Positions 45,654-58,620 of a stretch of DNA of 64,000 nucleotides are shown piece by piece. Position numbers and translations under genes: made by a program. Location: positions 9,973,580 through 10,037,579 of the forward strand of contig CM045729.1 in assembly GCA_024760905.1 (NCBI GenBank). Reading direction: 5' to 3'. The notes beneath the pieces were generated by a model, which saw nothing but the letters and a program-made list of their open reading frames with translations, ran no database searches and was not told where the DNA came from. Positions within the stretch are counted from its first letter, which is position 1. The number at the start of each line of letters is the position of its first letter. The DNA comes from Plotosus lineatus. Taxonomy: Eukaryota; Chordata; Actinopteri; Siluriformes; Plotosidae.

Positions 45654-46481
45654 AATAAGAGAAAATAGAAACTCTGTAAGAAACTCTGAAGCTTGAAGTC
45701 TCTGCTGCGCTCCGTTGGTTCCTCGGTGTCTCTGCTCAATACAAACACTGAGCGGAGAAAGTTTTCTTGAATGAATGAGCCACAGTCTGATCTTCAACTT
45801 TCAAAATAAACTGTCGACTGCATCCCCGAGGAACCGAATTAAACACGAACACTCTTATAATAATAATAATAATAATAATATCACATAAATTCTCCCACTT
45901 TTTGAAATCTAAAAAGTTCTGCTGCTTCGGGACCACCTCACTGCTGATGCTGCTGCCGCTGCGACCCGAACCCGGATGAAGCAGATGATGATGATTATGA
46001 TAACAATACATACATTTTTTTACACAAGAGAGCTTTGAGAGATTTCCTTTCGGCTTTTTCTCTTTCTCAGGGGTCGCAACAGCCAATGATTCGCACGTTT
46101 GATTTGGTTCATCGGTTTTTACGTCGGATGCCCTTCCTGACACAACCCTTTTGCAAGGGACAGAAACACGCTGACGGCTTTGCAGTTCCTCTTTACGAAA
46201 GTCAGCAATGGTTCTTTGACATGAACCTCTCACCATGGACAGTGAGAGACATGGCCCGCCTTTGATAACCCAGTTACTGCACTGGGGACATTTTTACACC
46301 AATTGATTGAAATAAAATAAGGAAAAACCTCTCTGTTTTAGCTTCAAATCATTCGCAACAAAAAACTTATCAGTTATTGAACGCACCACAGTGTACACGA
46401 ACCAAAGGATTTCAAAATAAAAGTTTCACTGGATTAAATGACGTTGCATGAAATGTAAACAGATTTATTATACGTAGAAGG

Positions 46482-46535
<54 letters not shown>

Positions 46536-48073
46536 TAATAATAATAATAATAAAAACAAAAACAAAACAAAACCACAATAATAATAATAATAATAATTTA
46601 AATTTGTAATATACAAATAAATGCTTCAAACCTCTTCAGTGCAGTTTATTAGAAAACAGAAAGCAGCTTAAGGAATTGAAATTAGAAATTGTATGTGCAC
46701 GCACACGCACACACACACAAGATAGAATGAATGTGAAAAATTGGTACTTTCAGCAGCTTACTGTATTGTACAGTGTCCTGCATCTTCTCGCAGACTCTGA
46801 ACTTCAGGTTGCTCAGATGCTTTGCCACATGGATCAGTGCTCCTGAAAGCTCCTCTGGATGCTGCAGTGTGCACTGGGCTCTGGAAACACATTCGGGAGT
46901 CAGTGCTGCTGTGGGTTTGGATTGAGAAACACAGAGAATGAGAGAGACAGGAAGAACATCACTCACCTTTTCACTGTGGCCTTGTAGTTCTGTAAAACAA
47001 CAAAGTAAATATCAGTGGAGATGATTGACATTTTTACACCAATGAAATATGGCGTTTCTGATGATGGAAACAAGTTTTACTTTCTCACAGTATAAATACT
47101 GAATAAATGATCCTCACTTGTAAGAACGAGACGTCTTCAGCTCTCATCTCGTCTTCTATGGCTCTGATTGTGTCTGAAAGAGATGAAATGTCTTTGCTCA
47201 GCTTCTCCATCTTCTCCTTCATCATCTGACTCTTCTGCTCCTCTTCCTCTCTCACTGCAGTGATCCTGACTGTCTCTTCATCTCGTAGAAACCGGTGAAG
47301 CTTCTCAAACTCCTCCTTAATCTGACGCTCTGTGTGTTGGGCCTGAATCTGCAGTGAAGAGGAATTCAAATGAAATAGAATCCATTATGCAATGATGTAA
47401 AATATAATTATAATATCAAACCCATGCTATTGATTCTGACCTTTATGTGTTCTGCAGTCTGACTCCAGTTCAGTTTACAGTCTTCCAAGATCTTCAGTTT
47501 CTCCTGTAGGGGCTTCAGTGCAGTTTTGAGCTCCTCCTGAAACAAATCCACACACTGCATGGAGACTCTGTGTTTCAGATCTTATTTTACACATCGTTAC
47601 CTCACACCACTGTTTATTAGGAAGACTTAACTGTACAATGTTCAGCGTGTGGTTTTATAATATACATTATTTACCTTACAGTCTGTTACTGCCTCATCAA
47701 TGGGGCAGAATTTGTGGTTGGTGTGTTTTCTTGAAATCTGACACACCATACACACCGGCTGTTGATCGTCCAGACAGAAAATTTTTAATTTCTCATTGTG
47801 CAGACTGCAGACTGTTTCAGACCCTGATGAAGATCTCTGACTTCTCTCCTGTAAGAAAGTCTCACACAGGTTCTTTAAGGCCAGACTGATGGGAGGAGAC
47901 TCCTTAGATGACTTCCCCCTACAAACAGGACATTCTCTGGATATTTTGGTCTCCCAGAACTTCTCCAAACACACTTTACACACTCTGTGACTGCAGCCCA
48001 GAAGAACAGGATTCTTGAAGATTTCACAGCACACAGGACAGGAGAAATCCTCCTCTGAGAACTTGGAAGCCAT
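45097..48073 (-). CDS. TRIM family E3 ubiquitin ligase, unit C copy (intact)
   Basis: Exons are 48073-47675, then 96 bases (about 47536-47441), 231 bases (about 47348-47118), 46989-46967 (23), 46880-46762 (119) and 45620-45097 (524). All splice borders and frames agree, giving about 463 residues with RING, B-box, coiled coil and PRY-SPRY. Differences from A in the SPRY face ([45 protein letters not shown]) fall in the variable loops that bind targets in this family. In the RING, CPVCRGK replaces CPVCRRK. Together with A this shows the array keeps at least two open copies with different SPRY sequences. Confidence 0.87.
46045..46289 (-). mobile_element. RTE-tailed SINE, 5'-truncated (unit C)
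   Basis: Counterpart of 25226-25470, in TRIM intron 5. Confidence 0.7.
46487..46599. repeat. ATT/AAT microsatellite (unit C)
   Basis: Same layout as in B with a few more ATT units. The unoccupied LINE site follows at about 46677. Confidence 0.9.
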
Positions 48074-48114
48074 TTTATTTTGCTGTTGTTGTTCTCTCCA
48101 GTCCAAATGTTCAG

Positions 48115-48129
48115 AGTTTCACTTTCACT
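48115..48129 (-). promoter_or_regulatory. ISRE/IRF-type element upstream of TRIM (unit C)
   Basis: AGTGAAAGTGAAACT on the gene strand, identical to A and B and at the same spacing as in B. Confidence 0.58.
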
Positions 48130-48854
48130 TTGATTAAAAGTAATTAAAGCCTGATTTCAGGTTTCTTTAAAGTAAAACACACAACTTTGTAGATCCAGTT
48201 ATTCATCACTTCTTCACACAGTGCTGAGAATGAGACTCATATTTCTCCATAAACCGAGAATAAAACAAAACTCACCAGAGCAGAACACTGCAGGCTGGTT
48301 ATGGAGTTATGGTCGTCTCAGACTACACACTTCCTGAATAGGAGGAGTTTTAGAGAGACTTTTAGAGAGAATGATGTTCCCAACATTCGCAGTCACTGAA
48401 TGTCACAAAATGACATTTATCAGAAAAGTTGGCAAATCCAAAATCTGCTTAGCTCATTAGCATTCACGAAGAGTTCACTTAAAGTCTGTGTAAATAAATA
48501 AACAACTGCACTTATTACACTTGTGTTTGTAACGTTGGGGTAATGGACAATATAGCAATGTACATCAGTCTCCTGTAGATGGAAGCAAAGGAGAAAGATG
48601 TGAGAAAAGAACATTGATAAGAAAAATATGAATTATCAACAAAGGAGTCATTTCAGTTTTCTCTGACTGACTTGAAATGGTTCCTTAAAATCTCTCTAAT
48701 CACAGACAGTGAGACGTGTGGCTGGCCTTTGATCATCCAGTTTGCTGCACTGTGTGTGTGTGTGTGTGTGTGTTGGGGGGGGGGGTGTTAGCAAATGACA
48801 ATTCAGTGATGAGACTTCAGTGTTATATCACTGTGGAACCAACATCTGAATAAA

Positions 48855-50017
48855 CAACAGTTTGGTTTCAGCCAAGAAAGAGCACCACAGATGCAGTGTT
48901 TGCCTTGAGAATGTGAAGAGAAGTACAGAGAAGGTCAGAAGGAGCTGCATTGTGCCTTTGTGGATCTGGAGAAAGCACATGACAGGGTGCCGAGAGAGGA
49001 ATTGTGGTATTGCATGAGGAAGTCTGGAGTGGCAGAGAAGTATGTTAGAGTGGTGCAGGACATGTATGACTGATGTAAGACAGTGGTGAGGTGTGCTGTC
49101 GGTGTGACAAAAAGTTCAAGGTGGAGGTGGGACTGCATCAAGGGTCAGCTCTGAGCCCCTTCTTGTTTGCTATAGTGATGGACAGGCTGACAGACAAGGT
49201 TAGACAAGAATCTCCATGGACTATGTTGTTTTCAGATGACATTGTGATCTGTAGTGAGAGCAGAGAACAAGTGCAGGAAAATCTAGAGAGGTGGAGGTAT
49301 GCCCTGGAAAGGAGAGAAATGAAGGTTAGCCTCAGTAAGATAGAATACATGTGTGTGAACGACAAGGACCCATGAGGAACGGTGAGGTTACAGGGAGCAG
49401 AGATAAAGAAGGTGGAGGATTTTAAGTACTTAGGCTCAACAATCCAGAGCAATGGAGTGTGGAAAAGAGGTGAAGAAGCGTGTGCAGGCAGGCTGGAATG
49501 GTTGGAGAAAAGTGTCCGCTGTGATGTGTGATAGGAAGGTATCAGCATGAATGAAAGGAAAAGTGTACAAGACAGTGATGAGGCCAGCGATGTTGTATGG
49601 TTTAGAAACAGTGGCACTGGGGAGAAGACAGGAGGCTGAGCTGGAGGTAGCAGAGATGAAATTGTTGAGGTTCTCTTTGGGAGTAACGAGGATGGAAAAG
49701 ATCAGGAATGAGTACATCAGAGGGACAGCACATGTTAGATGTTTTGGAGACAAAGTCAGAGAGGCTAGATTGAGATGGTTTGGACATGTACAGAGGAGGG
49801 ATAGTGAATATATTGGTAGTAGGATGCTGAGGTTGGAACTACCAGGTAGAAGGTCTAGAGGAAGACCAAAGAGAAATTTTATGGATGTGGTGAAGGAGGA
49901 CATGAAGGTAGTTGGAGTAAGAGTAGAGGATGTAGAGGATAGGGTAAGATTGAGGCAGATCATTTGCTGTGGCAACCCCTGAAGGGAAAAGCCGAAAAGA
50001 AAAGAAGAAGAAGAAGG
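48855..50017 (+). mobile_element. 5'-truncated RTE LINE fragment (unit C)
   Basis: As in B. It has one A fewer in the run of ACAAAAAGTTC near 49107, which changes the local frame. The tail reads GGCAACCCCTGAAGGGAAAA as in A rather than the GGCGACCCCTGAAGGAAAAG of B. Confidence 0.82.
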
Positions 50018-50447
50018 ATTGGCCGAGTCAAAGTCCTGACCTGAACCCTATTGAGATGCTGTGACATGACCTTAAAAAGGTTGTTCATGCCAGAAAACCA
50101 TCTGATCTTAAACAATTGTGCAGAGAAGAGTGGGCCAAAATCCCATCCAGCCATGTGAAACTCATCGCCTCTTATCACAAATGCTTTTTGCAGTTATTGC
50201 TGCAAAAGGTGGTTCAACCAGATATCAGGTTTAGCAGGAATTTACTTTTTCACACGGGCCCTTGTAGGTTCGGATTTTTTTTTTCCATAAAAAAAATGCA
50301 ATTGGCACTGAAAACTGCATGTAGTGTTTACTTGTGTTTTCTCTTTGTATAATATTTAGGTTTGTTTGATCTGAAATGGATGACGGTGACAAACGTGCAC
50401 AAAATGTCAGAAATTGGTCAGGGGGCGAAAACTTTGGCACAGCACTG
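50018..50447 (+). mobile_element. Tc1/mariner C-terminal remnant (unit C)
   Basis: Same as B, including the in-frame TGA after the DLNPIE motif and the terminus AAACTTTGGCACAGCACTG. Confidence 0.8.
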
Positions 50448-51089
50448 TATGCGCCGCCATTGAAAAGTCTGAATCCACCTTCTACCTCAGTTGGAATGAG
50501 TAGTTGCGTCCAGACTTTAAAAGAAGACTGTGAAGCAACAACTGAAAGTGTGATTGACCCAAGTGAAGCTTATGGTGCGAACCCGCATCATGCTGCTGCT
50601 CGCGAGCTCAGGCATTCATTCTGCACTTTCACATAGTCAGTGAGTCAACATCATCATTATTAAGAAAGATATTGTTTATTTATCAGGCTGTTCAAATCTT
50701 CAAAAGGAAATTGTAGATTTTAAAATAATAAAAATGAAATCATATCATTCTCCTGATGGCCACATCAGGTGTCGAGGATAATTATATCAAACTACACTGA
50801 ATAATGAAAAGTTAACTGATTGCTTCCTTCTTAGACCAAGACGAAATATCTGGTTCCTGTTTGCCTCACCATGAAGACAGGCAGCTCTGTGTTGCCATAA
50901 AAATCAAATAAAAAGTTTAGCCAGCCTCACGTGATATTGTAATGAACAGCATCCCCTCTGTGGTATCTGAAGGGAGGATTAGGAGACTCTCCTCCCGAAC
51001 TGGGAAATCCTTTGAAATAACTAAATATAGTCACTGAACTTGGCACTTGTCCTTGGGTAGGATGTCAGTTTTTCTCTAAAAATATATGT
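50448..51089. other. Interval without recognised gene (unit C)
   Basis: Counterpart of 29624-30267. Nothing recognised. Confidence 0.5.
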
Positions 51090-51198
51090 TCTTCTTTTCC
51101 TTTTGTCTTTTCCCTGCAGGGTCGCCACAGCGAATCATCTGCCTCCATCTCACCCTATCCTTTGCATGTTCTTCTCTTATACCAGCTACCTTCATGTC
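51090..51198 (-). mobile_element. RTE LINE 3'-end fragment (unit C)
   Basis: Counterpart of 30268-30376, with one G fewer (GCAGGGTCGCC). Confidence 0.72.
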
Positions 51199-51204
51199 CC
51201 TCTG

Positions 51205-51257
51205 TCCGCAGGTAATCAGGACTGGGATCCACCGCAACCACTAGATCTCTCTGTGTG

Positions 51258-51329
<72 letters not shown>

Positions 51330-51589
51330 GAGATCCCTCACTGTCCGCAGTTAACAGTTAATGGGAACCGAGATCCCCCGCAACTGCCGATTTCCACGAA
51401 GTAGGATCGACCCCCCTGACTGACGTATACATACATGTGTATGTGTATATCAATAAATACATATTCAACGATATAAATTCCATCTCTGTCCTTTATCACT
51501 CTAATTTGCTGCATATCTCTATTTCTTTGCTGTGCCAACTAGTATAAATCATTTTCTCCCTCCTTACTGTACAACCTAGCATACAAGTC

Positions 51590-51665
<76 letters not shown>

Positions 51666-51943
51666 CACATGCACACACACACACACACACAGAGGGGCAG
51701 TAATAGTCTAGTGGACAGGGTGGACTGGGTTATCAAAGGCTGGACATGTCTCTCATTGTCCATAGTGAGAAGCAGAGAAAAAGAATCATTGCTGACTTTC
51801 GTAAAAAGAGTGGGCTGCAAAGCCGTCACCGTGTTTCTGTCCCTTGCTCAAGACTTGTGACAGGAAGGGCATCCGACGTAAAATTCTATGCCAAATCAAA
51901 TGTATGAATCAGATGATTCGCTGTGGCGACTCCTGAGAAAGGG

Positions 51944-52025
<82 letters not shown>

Positions 52026-52077
52026 TGATCCCTCTGTCCGCAGTTAATCAGGACTGAGATCCACGGATCTCTCTGTG

Positions 52078-52135
<58 letters not shown>

Positions 52136-52175
52136 TCGCTCACTGTCCGCGGTTGATGGGGCCCGAGGCGTGTAC
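51205..52175. repeat. TA-tract and GATCCCTC module cluster (unit C)
   Basis: Same alternation as B. The last module (52133-52172) carries four substitutions in about 35 bases (GATCGCTC, GGTTGATGGGGCCCGAGGCG), unlike the near identity around it. Confidence 0.62.
51692..51947 (+). mobile_element. RTE-tailed SINE lacking box B (unit C)
   Basis: Same box-B deletion as B, so the deletion predates the B/C split. Confidence 0.72.
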
Positions 52176-52368
52176 AGACATGTTTCTGTGCATCATATCA
52201 ATAAATACATATTCAACAATATAAATGCTTCTAATAACAATTAAAATATATATACACACATACAGATGCGTGCACACTCAGATGTGCACCTCCCATAAAA
52301 ATCTCGTTTTGTTGGATTGTTTTTTGTTTTTGTTTGTTTGAGGTTTTGCATAATTAGCCATTTTGTAC

Positions 52369-52415
52369 ACACACACACATACACATATATATATCCATAT
52401 ATACACACACACATG

Positions 52416-52468
<53 letters not shown>

Positions 52469-52480
52469 TTATATATATAT
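52369..52480. repeat. Compound (AC)n/(TA)n microsatellite (unit C)
   Basis: Counterpart of 31557-31676, with a shorter TA tract. Confidence 0.85.
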
Positions 52481-52571
52481 CTTCTTTTCCTTTCGGCTTT
52501 TCCCTTCAGGGGTCGGCACAGCGAATCATCTGCCTCCATCTCACCCTGTCCTTTGCATCTTCTTCTCTTAC
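52481..52571 (-). mobile_element. RTE LINE 3'-end fragment (unit C)
   Basis: Counterpart of 31677-31769. Confidence 0.72.
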
Positions 52572-52810
52572 ATATTTATCTTTTATATATATAAATAGAC
52601 AGAGAGAGAGGGTAAGAGTGAGAGAGAGGCCAATTGCTCAGCCTCTGCTGTAAAGCGGAGCTTTGGAGTTTTTACTGGTCTGTCTTGGAGAAGATGGCGC
52701 GAAGCCACTATGCAAAGCTATGAATTTACCAATCTATGTTCCAATCCTCAGCTATGATCACGAGCTTTAGGTAACCAAAATAACAAGATTGCTTATACAA
52801 GTAGCTGAAA

Positions 52811-53172
52811 TGAGCTTCTGTCACCGGGTGGCGAGGCTCTCCTTTCGAGATCGGGTGAGAGGCTCAGCCATCAAGGGGGAGCTTGGAGTAGAATCACTGC
52901 TCCTCCACGTTGAGAGGAGCCAGTTGAGGTGGCTCAGGCATCTGGTGTGAATGCTTCCCGAACACCACGCTGGTGTGGTGTTTCGGGCATGTCCAACCAG
53001 AAGAGACCCTGGAGTCCACCTAGAACATGCTGGAGGGCTTATGTCTCTCAGATCGTCTGGGAACACCTTGGAGTCCCCAGAGAAGAGCTGGAGGAAGTAG
53101 ATGGGGAGAGGGACGTCTGGACCTCACTGTGTAGGCTGCTGCCCTCGTGACCCAACCCCAGATTAAGCGAAA
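52811..53172 (+). mobile_element. Non-LTR retrotransposon 3' fragment, second family (unit C)
   Basis: Counterpart of 32011-32371, near identical. Confidence 0.66.
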
Positions 53173-54143
53173 GACAGGCATGTGACTTTTCCACGAATTT
53201 GCAGAATTCAGATTTTTTCAATGGCCCAGTTAAAAAAAATAAATAAATCAAAATTTTCCATGCCAAATATGTCAAAATAATCTTTTCCGCTTTTATTCCG
53301 TTCCGAGTTTTGCATAAAATGACCTCTCTTGAAATCATTGATGTTGAAACACGTACGTAGACATTCGCCCTACTTCCGATCTGTCCAGATATCAAAAGCA
53401 TGTCAGGGAAAGAGAAATAAGATTCTGCTCGAATCAAAGAAATAGACAAAGTCGTAAAAAAAACAATTTTAGGTGGGAATGGATGGAAACAGAAACCGTA
53501 GCATTCAATTGCCGGAACATTTGGTGTTCAAGCGAAGAACCCAGAACCTTACGGACTTAACCCTTTGTTTGCCGTTCGACCAGAAACTTCCGTGCAAAGA
53601 AAAGAGCCAGTGAAACAACCAGTTCCTGTCACAGATCGAGCAGTTAATTTTGAGGTATGTTTGAGAATTTTCTTGTCTAGTTTCCGATTATATTTTTCAA
53701 ATTATTGTGAATGCATGCATGTTTTAGGTGTAGGACGTTCATGTGTTTATTCCATGAACTGAATCAAATGAGCCGACTCCATGGTCACTGAACAATTTTT
53801 CTGCTATTTAAAATAAATAAATTATTGCCACATTAACGCAAGAGTTTTTCGTGATTAACTGATGTAAATAGGCATTGTTATTAATTGTTTCTAAACAGCA
53901 GCGGGAGTGGGTGCTCGTGTAATTAGCTCATTAATATTGGAAATGTAAAAATATGAATCTTAGACTCGACCAAACGCCTCAGCATCCAGAAAAACAAACT
54001 TTCGAAGGCAGCCTCTGTCATGTCGTCATAAGCGGAACGGGAAGTAATAATAAAGCGAGTGGTCTTGAAACCAAAGTTGTGTGTGTCTTCACGTGTTAGA
54101 GCAGTTATAGAAGCCGTATTGATCGCGAGCAGGAGGGTTTACA
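53173..54143 (+). mobile_element. Probable gypsy leader/LTR and candidate exon region (unit C)
   Basis: Counterpart of 32372-33342. It contains the same FGVQAKNPEPYGLNP stretch and lacks the unit-A hairpin. Confidence 0.4.
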
Positions 54144-54209
54144 TTGGCGACGAGGATAAATATCTCACGAAGAAGACATAAACATTAGAACTGTGACAGT
54201 TTAGTGAAA

Positions 54210-55026
54210 ATGGCAGAACTAAATAATGTTCGTGGCATGTCTGCATTCAACCTCTCGGCGATGCTAGTGCTGTTAGCATTCGGTGGAAAGCATGGATAGA
54301 GGAATTTGAGGCATGCGCTGATAGTAAAGCACTATTTGTTGTGGAAGGAAGGGCAGATAATCAGGCACAGAGGCATCCATTACTGCTGTATACAGCGGGA
54401 GCTGGACTTAGAAGTGTTTTCAAAACTCTGCCAGACCGGGTGAGTCTCAAGAATATTTTAAGGCAATAACCGCTCTGAAGACACACTTGACTGTGAAACC
54501 AAACATAATTTATCAATGCCACATCTTCAGAAAAATGAAGCAAACTGATGAAACTGTGTCACAGTATGTCACTAGATTACATGCAGCAGCTGAGGGCTGT
54601 GGTTACAATGATGTTGACGACCAAATTCGTGATCAGGTGGTGGAAAACTGCAAGTCTGACCAGTTGAGATGCAAGTTCCTGGAAAAGGGAGATGAACTTT
54701 CATTCAGCTCAATGTTGAAAATGTCTGCAACGTTTGAAGCTGTTGAAGAACAGATTAAAGAAATTAATGTAAAAGGGGGTCAATGTGAACGTGTTCAAAG
54801 AATAAAGGAACATAAATCAGTCAAATACAGTCAGAAGACAGGGCAAAACGATAATGCCTGTTTCTATTGTGGAAAAGTCGGTCACTATGGTAGAGATCCG
54901 ACCTGTCCAGCAAGAGGTCAACAGTGTCAAAGGTGTAAGGGATTTGATCACTTTGCTTCAAAGTGTTACACTGACTCATCCAGAAAACCCCGCACAAAAG
55001 AAAAACGGGATAAAAAGTGGCTTTAG
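54210..55026 (+). pseudogene. Gypsy gag with two single-base deletions (unit C)
   Basis: Relative to B, one C is lost at about 54257 (AACCTCTCGGCG) and one G at about 54440 (GACCGGGTGAG). The first loss removes the start from the frame, so only the segment from about 54487 to 55026, with both zinc knuckles, is open. Both losses are in homopolymers. Confidence 0.75.
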
Positions 55027-55747
55027 TAACAGGAAAAATGGTAGGAAACCACATGGCCGCAGCAATGTAAAGCACTTGGAGGCTGAGAAGGTGAATAGTG
55101 ATAGTGAAGAGCAGGAAAGTGAAAGGTATGCTTTCTGCATGAGAAGTAATGTGCACAGAATGAACAGAGTGAGGAGTGATAGCAGTGAAGTCATTCCCGT
55201 GTCAGTGGGTGGAGTTGATATGGACATTATTGTTGACTCTGGCAACAATAGCAACATCATCGACCGTGATTTGTGGAACTACCTGAAGTTGAAGAGAATC
55301 AAATGTGTGTCGAAGAAAGGAGGTAGGCAGTTGTTTCCATATGCCAGTTCAACACCACTGAAAACCCTGGGAACATTCAATGCAGAAATTGTAGCTGGGA
55401 ATTACAGGGCAGATGCTTGGTTCACTGTGATAGATGGCAGTGCAGAACCAATTCTCAGCAAGGAAACCGCTATGAAACTTGGCGCACTAAAGATTGGACT
55501 GAATATCAACTCAGTGCGGTCTTTTCCAGAGATTCCCAACTGTCTGAACAAGTACCCTGATGTATTCCATGGACGAGGAAAAATGAAAAGTAGGCAGATC
55601 AAGCTTAAAATTAATCCTGAAATAAAGCCGATCGCTCAACCAATGCAACGCGTCCCGTTTGAGCTGCGTGAAAAGGTCAAAGCCAAAGTCCAAGAGCTCA
55701 TTGCAAAAGACATCATTGAGCCAGTTGAAGAACCTATACTACTATAG
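54854..55747 (+). CDS. Gypsy protease and truncated RT start (unit C)
   Basis: Identical in layout to B: protease VDSG, the SVRSFPEIP segment, then the truncated RT start ending at PVEEPILL. Confidence 0.8.
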   Translation: MPVSIVEKSVTMVEIRPVQQEVNSVKGVRDLITLLQSVTLTHPENPAQKKNGIKSGFSNRKNGRKPHGRSNVKHLEAEKVNSDSEEQESERYAFCMRSNVHRMNRVRSDSSEVIPVSVGGVDMDIIVDSGNNSNIIDRDLWNYLKLKRIKCVSKKGGRQLFPYASSTPLKTLGTFNAEIVAGNYRADAWFTVIDGSAEPILSKETAMKLGALKIGLNINSVRSFPEIPNCLNKYPDVFHGRGKMKSRQIKLKINPEIKPIAQPMQRVPFELREKVKAKVQELIAKDIIEPVEEPILL

Positions 55748-56227
55748 AGTAACCGCGAAGACCAAAGTCATAGCAGACGCCAGTCCTGTTGGTCTCGGAG
55801 CGGTCCTGGCACAAAAACGAACCGATGCAAATTGGTGAATCATCTCATATGCAAGTCGTTCACTCAGCAATATAGAACGCAGGTATTCACAGACTGAAAA
55901 AGCTCTCGCCTTAGTTTGGGCACGTGAGAAGTTTCATCCATACATATACGGGATATCTTTTGAGCTGGTCACTGACCACAAGCCTTTACTCTACTCCTCA
56001 CCAAAATCGAAACCTTGCGCTAGGATAAAGCGTTGGGTCCTGCGTCTGCAACAGTACGACTTCAAAGTTGTGTATGCACCAGGGAAGAGCAACATTGCTG
56101 ATCCACTGTCCAGATTGTTGAAGGAACGGTTTGTGAAACCTCTAGCCATTTCATGTAGTGCTGAAAAGTATGTGAGGTTTGTTGCAGTGAACGCAACGCC
56201 TCAGGCTGTTACGATGAGCTGGAAATT

Positions 56228-57235
56228 GTGCGACAGTGTATCGATTCTGGTGATTGGAATCATTGTGAATTGAAGCAGTCTGTGATTGTGAGTTCAGAAT
56301 TGTGTTGTGGAGGGAAGATGGTGCTGCGAGGTCGTCGCATAGTAATTCCCAAGTGTTTGAGACCCAGAGTCTTGTCACGAGCACATGAAGGGCATCTTGG
56401 TGTTGTGGGCACGAAACAGAATTTGAGATCTGAAGTGTGGTGGCCGAACATGGATAAGGAGGTGGAAAAGTTCTGTAAAACATGTCATGGTTGTCAGTTG
56501 GTAAGCAAGCCAAGTCCTCCAGAACCGATTCAGACCACAGTGCTCCCTTCAAAGCCTTGGGAGAACTTAGCAATGGATTTCTTGTGGCCATTACCTTCAG
56601 GTGAATCAATCCTAGTTGTTATTGACTATTACAGTCGATCTTATGAATACAAGGTCATGCAATCAACCACTGCACAGAAAACTGTAGATGCTCTCAAAAG
56701 CATGTTCTCCAGACATGGGTTACCGGCATCAATCCACTCCGACAACGGTCCTCGGTTTATATCAGAGACAATGAGAGACTATCTCAGGGACAATGGCATT
56801 GAACACCATCGTGTCATCCCTCGTTGGGCTCAAACGAATGGAGAGGTGGAGAGACAAAATCAGTCTCTTGTGAAGAGATTGAAGATTGCTCATGCAACAA
56901 AACAGAACTGGAAAGATGCATTGCAGGTATATGTCACTCAGTACCGGGCAACGCCTCACACTGTGACGGGGAGAAGCTCAGCGGAACTATTGTTTGGAAG
57001 GAAGATGAGAACAAAGTTGCCTGTTCTCATTCCTGAATCTGTCGACTACGAGGTTCGTGATCGAGATGCTGAAAAGAAAGGACTGTCAAAGTTATATGCA
57101 GATGAAAACGCCATGCCGTCCACTCTCAGATCGACCCAGGAGTACACCCTGAACAGCTCACGAGGACATCACAGAGCCATTAAAAACATATATAAATATA
57201 CAATGAATACCATCTTTAATTTCCAATTTGTGTAA
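56228..57235 (+). CDS. Gypsy integrase (unit C)
   Basis: HHCC module and D, D, E catalytic positions as in B. A one-base difference at about 57108 (GAAAACGCC against GAAAAACGCC) lets the frame run about 17 codons further into non-element sequence, so the last about 40 residues are not integrase. Confidence 0.8.
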   Translation: MRQCIDSGDWNHCELKQSVIVSSELCCGGKMVLRGRRIVIPKCLRPRVLSRAHEGHLGVVGTKQNLRSEVWWPNMDKEVEKFCKTCHGCQLVSKPSPPEPIQTTVLPSKPWENLAMDFLWPLPSGESILVVIDYYSRSYEYKVMQSTTAQKTVDALKSMFSRHGLPASIHSDNGPRFISETMRDYLRDNGIEHHRVIPRWAQTNGEVERQNQSLVKRLKIAHATKQNWKDALQVYVTQYRATPHTVTGRSSAELLFGRKMRTKLPVLIPESVDYEVRDRDAEKKGLSKLYADENAMPSTLRSTQEYTLNSSRGHHRAIKNIYKYTMNTIFNFQFV

Positions 57236-57612
57236 AAAATCCTCAATTTTTAGTCCATTGTTCGAGATCAGTTTTTAATATGACTGTGTGCTTCTGCTTG
57301 GGTGTTGTGTCGGGGTCCAGGAAATGCCCTGGTTGGCGGTGGCTGCTGCGTTCTTTATGATGGAGGCTGGGTGGTTGTGGTGCGTCTCCAGCTGAGGCAG
57401 ATTGCGGATTAGTCGTGTACGGGCGTTTGGGGCATGGGCCAGACAGGTGAGTGCACGGAGAGCATTAGCACTCGATGCTATGTCCTCACTATCCACCAAA
57501 CGCAGCAGAGGAGGAATAGCACCGGCTTCCAGAGCCTGATATTTACCTGCACAACATATACACAGGAAATGATCAAACAGGTCTCTTCCAGCTCAGAGAC
57601 ATGAAAGAGAGC

Positions 57613-57615
<3 letters not shown>

Positions 57616-57697
<82 letters not shown>
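57616..57697. repeat. (TG)n microsatellite in last RSPH14 intron (unit C)
   Basis: About 41 TG units, directly after the weak GTCCAC donor on the gene strand. Confidence 0.92.
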
Positions 57698-57698
<1 letters not shown>

Positions 57699-58082
57699 AC
57701 CTCGGGTAATGACTGTGATGTACATCAGGGTTCCTGCAGCATTGGCTCTGACCTCTTTGTCTTCATCAGAGAGTAGCTTTACCAACACGGGGACAACGTT
57801 CTCCTCGCACACCTTCACCTTCCCCTCAGTGGGGACACTGAACAAGGAACAATCGTTAAAAGAGGATGAGAAGAAGACAGTTTTAAAAGGGAGTAAAATA
57901 AAGGAGTGGAGAGATGGATGAGAAGTGGAGGAGAAGAAGAGGATAAAAGAAAAGAGAGATTAAAAAGAAAGACAGAGAGAGACAGTGAGAATGCGAGAGA
58001 GATTGCATGTGTGAGGGAGTGAGAGAAAGACACGGAGATACAGCGAAAGATGTATATAAAGAAAGAAAGAAAGAGGAATACA

Positions 58083-58099
58083 GAGAGAGAGAGAGAGAG

Positions 58100-58181
<82 letters not shown>

Positions 58182-58278
58182 AAAGAGAGAAAGACACAGA
58201 GATACAGCGAAAGATGTATATAAAGAAAGAAAGACAGAGGAATACAGAGAGACAGAGAGAGCAAGAGACAGACAGAGA

Positions 58279-58309
<31 letters not shown>

Positions 58310-58620
58310 TGTGTATTTGAAAGAGCGAGAGACAGGAGAGAGCAACAGAGAGTCTGTGAGAAATAGAGACAGAGAAAAAGAGAGTGCAGGAGAGGTGAAG
58401 AAGAAAGAGCTAGAAAGAGCAAGTGTGTGTGAGAGAAAGACAGGGAGGGGACAGTGCAAAAGAAGATATAGAGACAGTGTGAAAAAGGGAAGGAGGCAGA
58501 GAGAAAGAGTGCATGCGCATGTGTAAGGGAAAGAGAGTGCAAGAGTCAGAGAGAGAAAGAGAGAGGGAGGGGGGGAGAAAGAGGGAGAGGGAGAGAGAGA
58601 GAGAGAGAGAGAGAGCACTA
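58083..58620. repeat. AG/TG low-complexity block (unit C)
   Basis: Same organisation as in B. The second AG stretch is interrupted here by GACAGAGAGAGCAAGAGACA near 58250-58270. Confidence 0.88.

Larger units (their letters stand above)
54144..57140 (+). mobile_element. Ty3/gypsy element, RT-deleted (unit C)
   Basis: Same structure and same internal deletion as A and B. The gag frame is broken, and protease and integrase are open. Confidence 0.85.
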
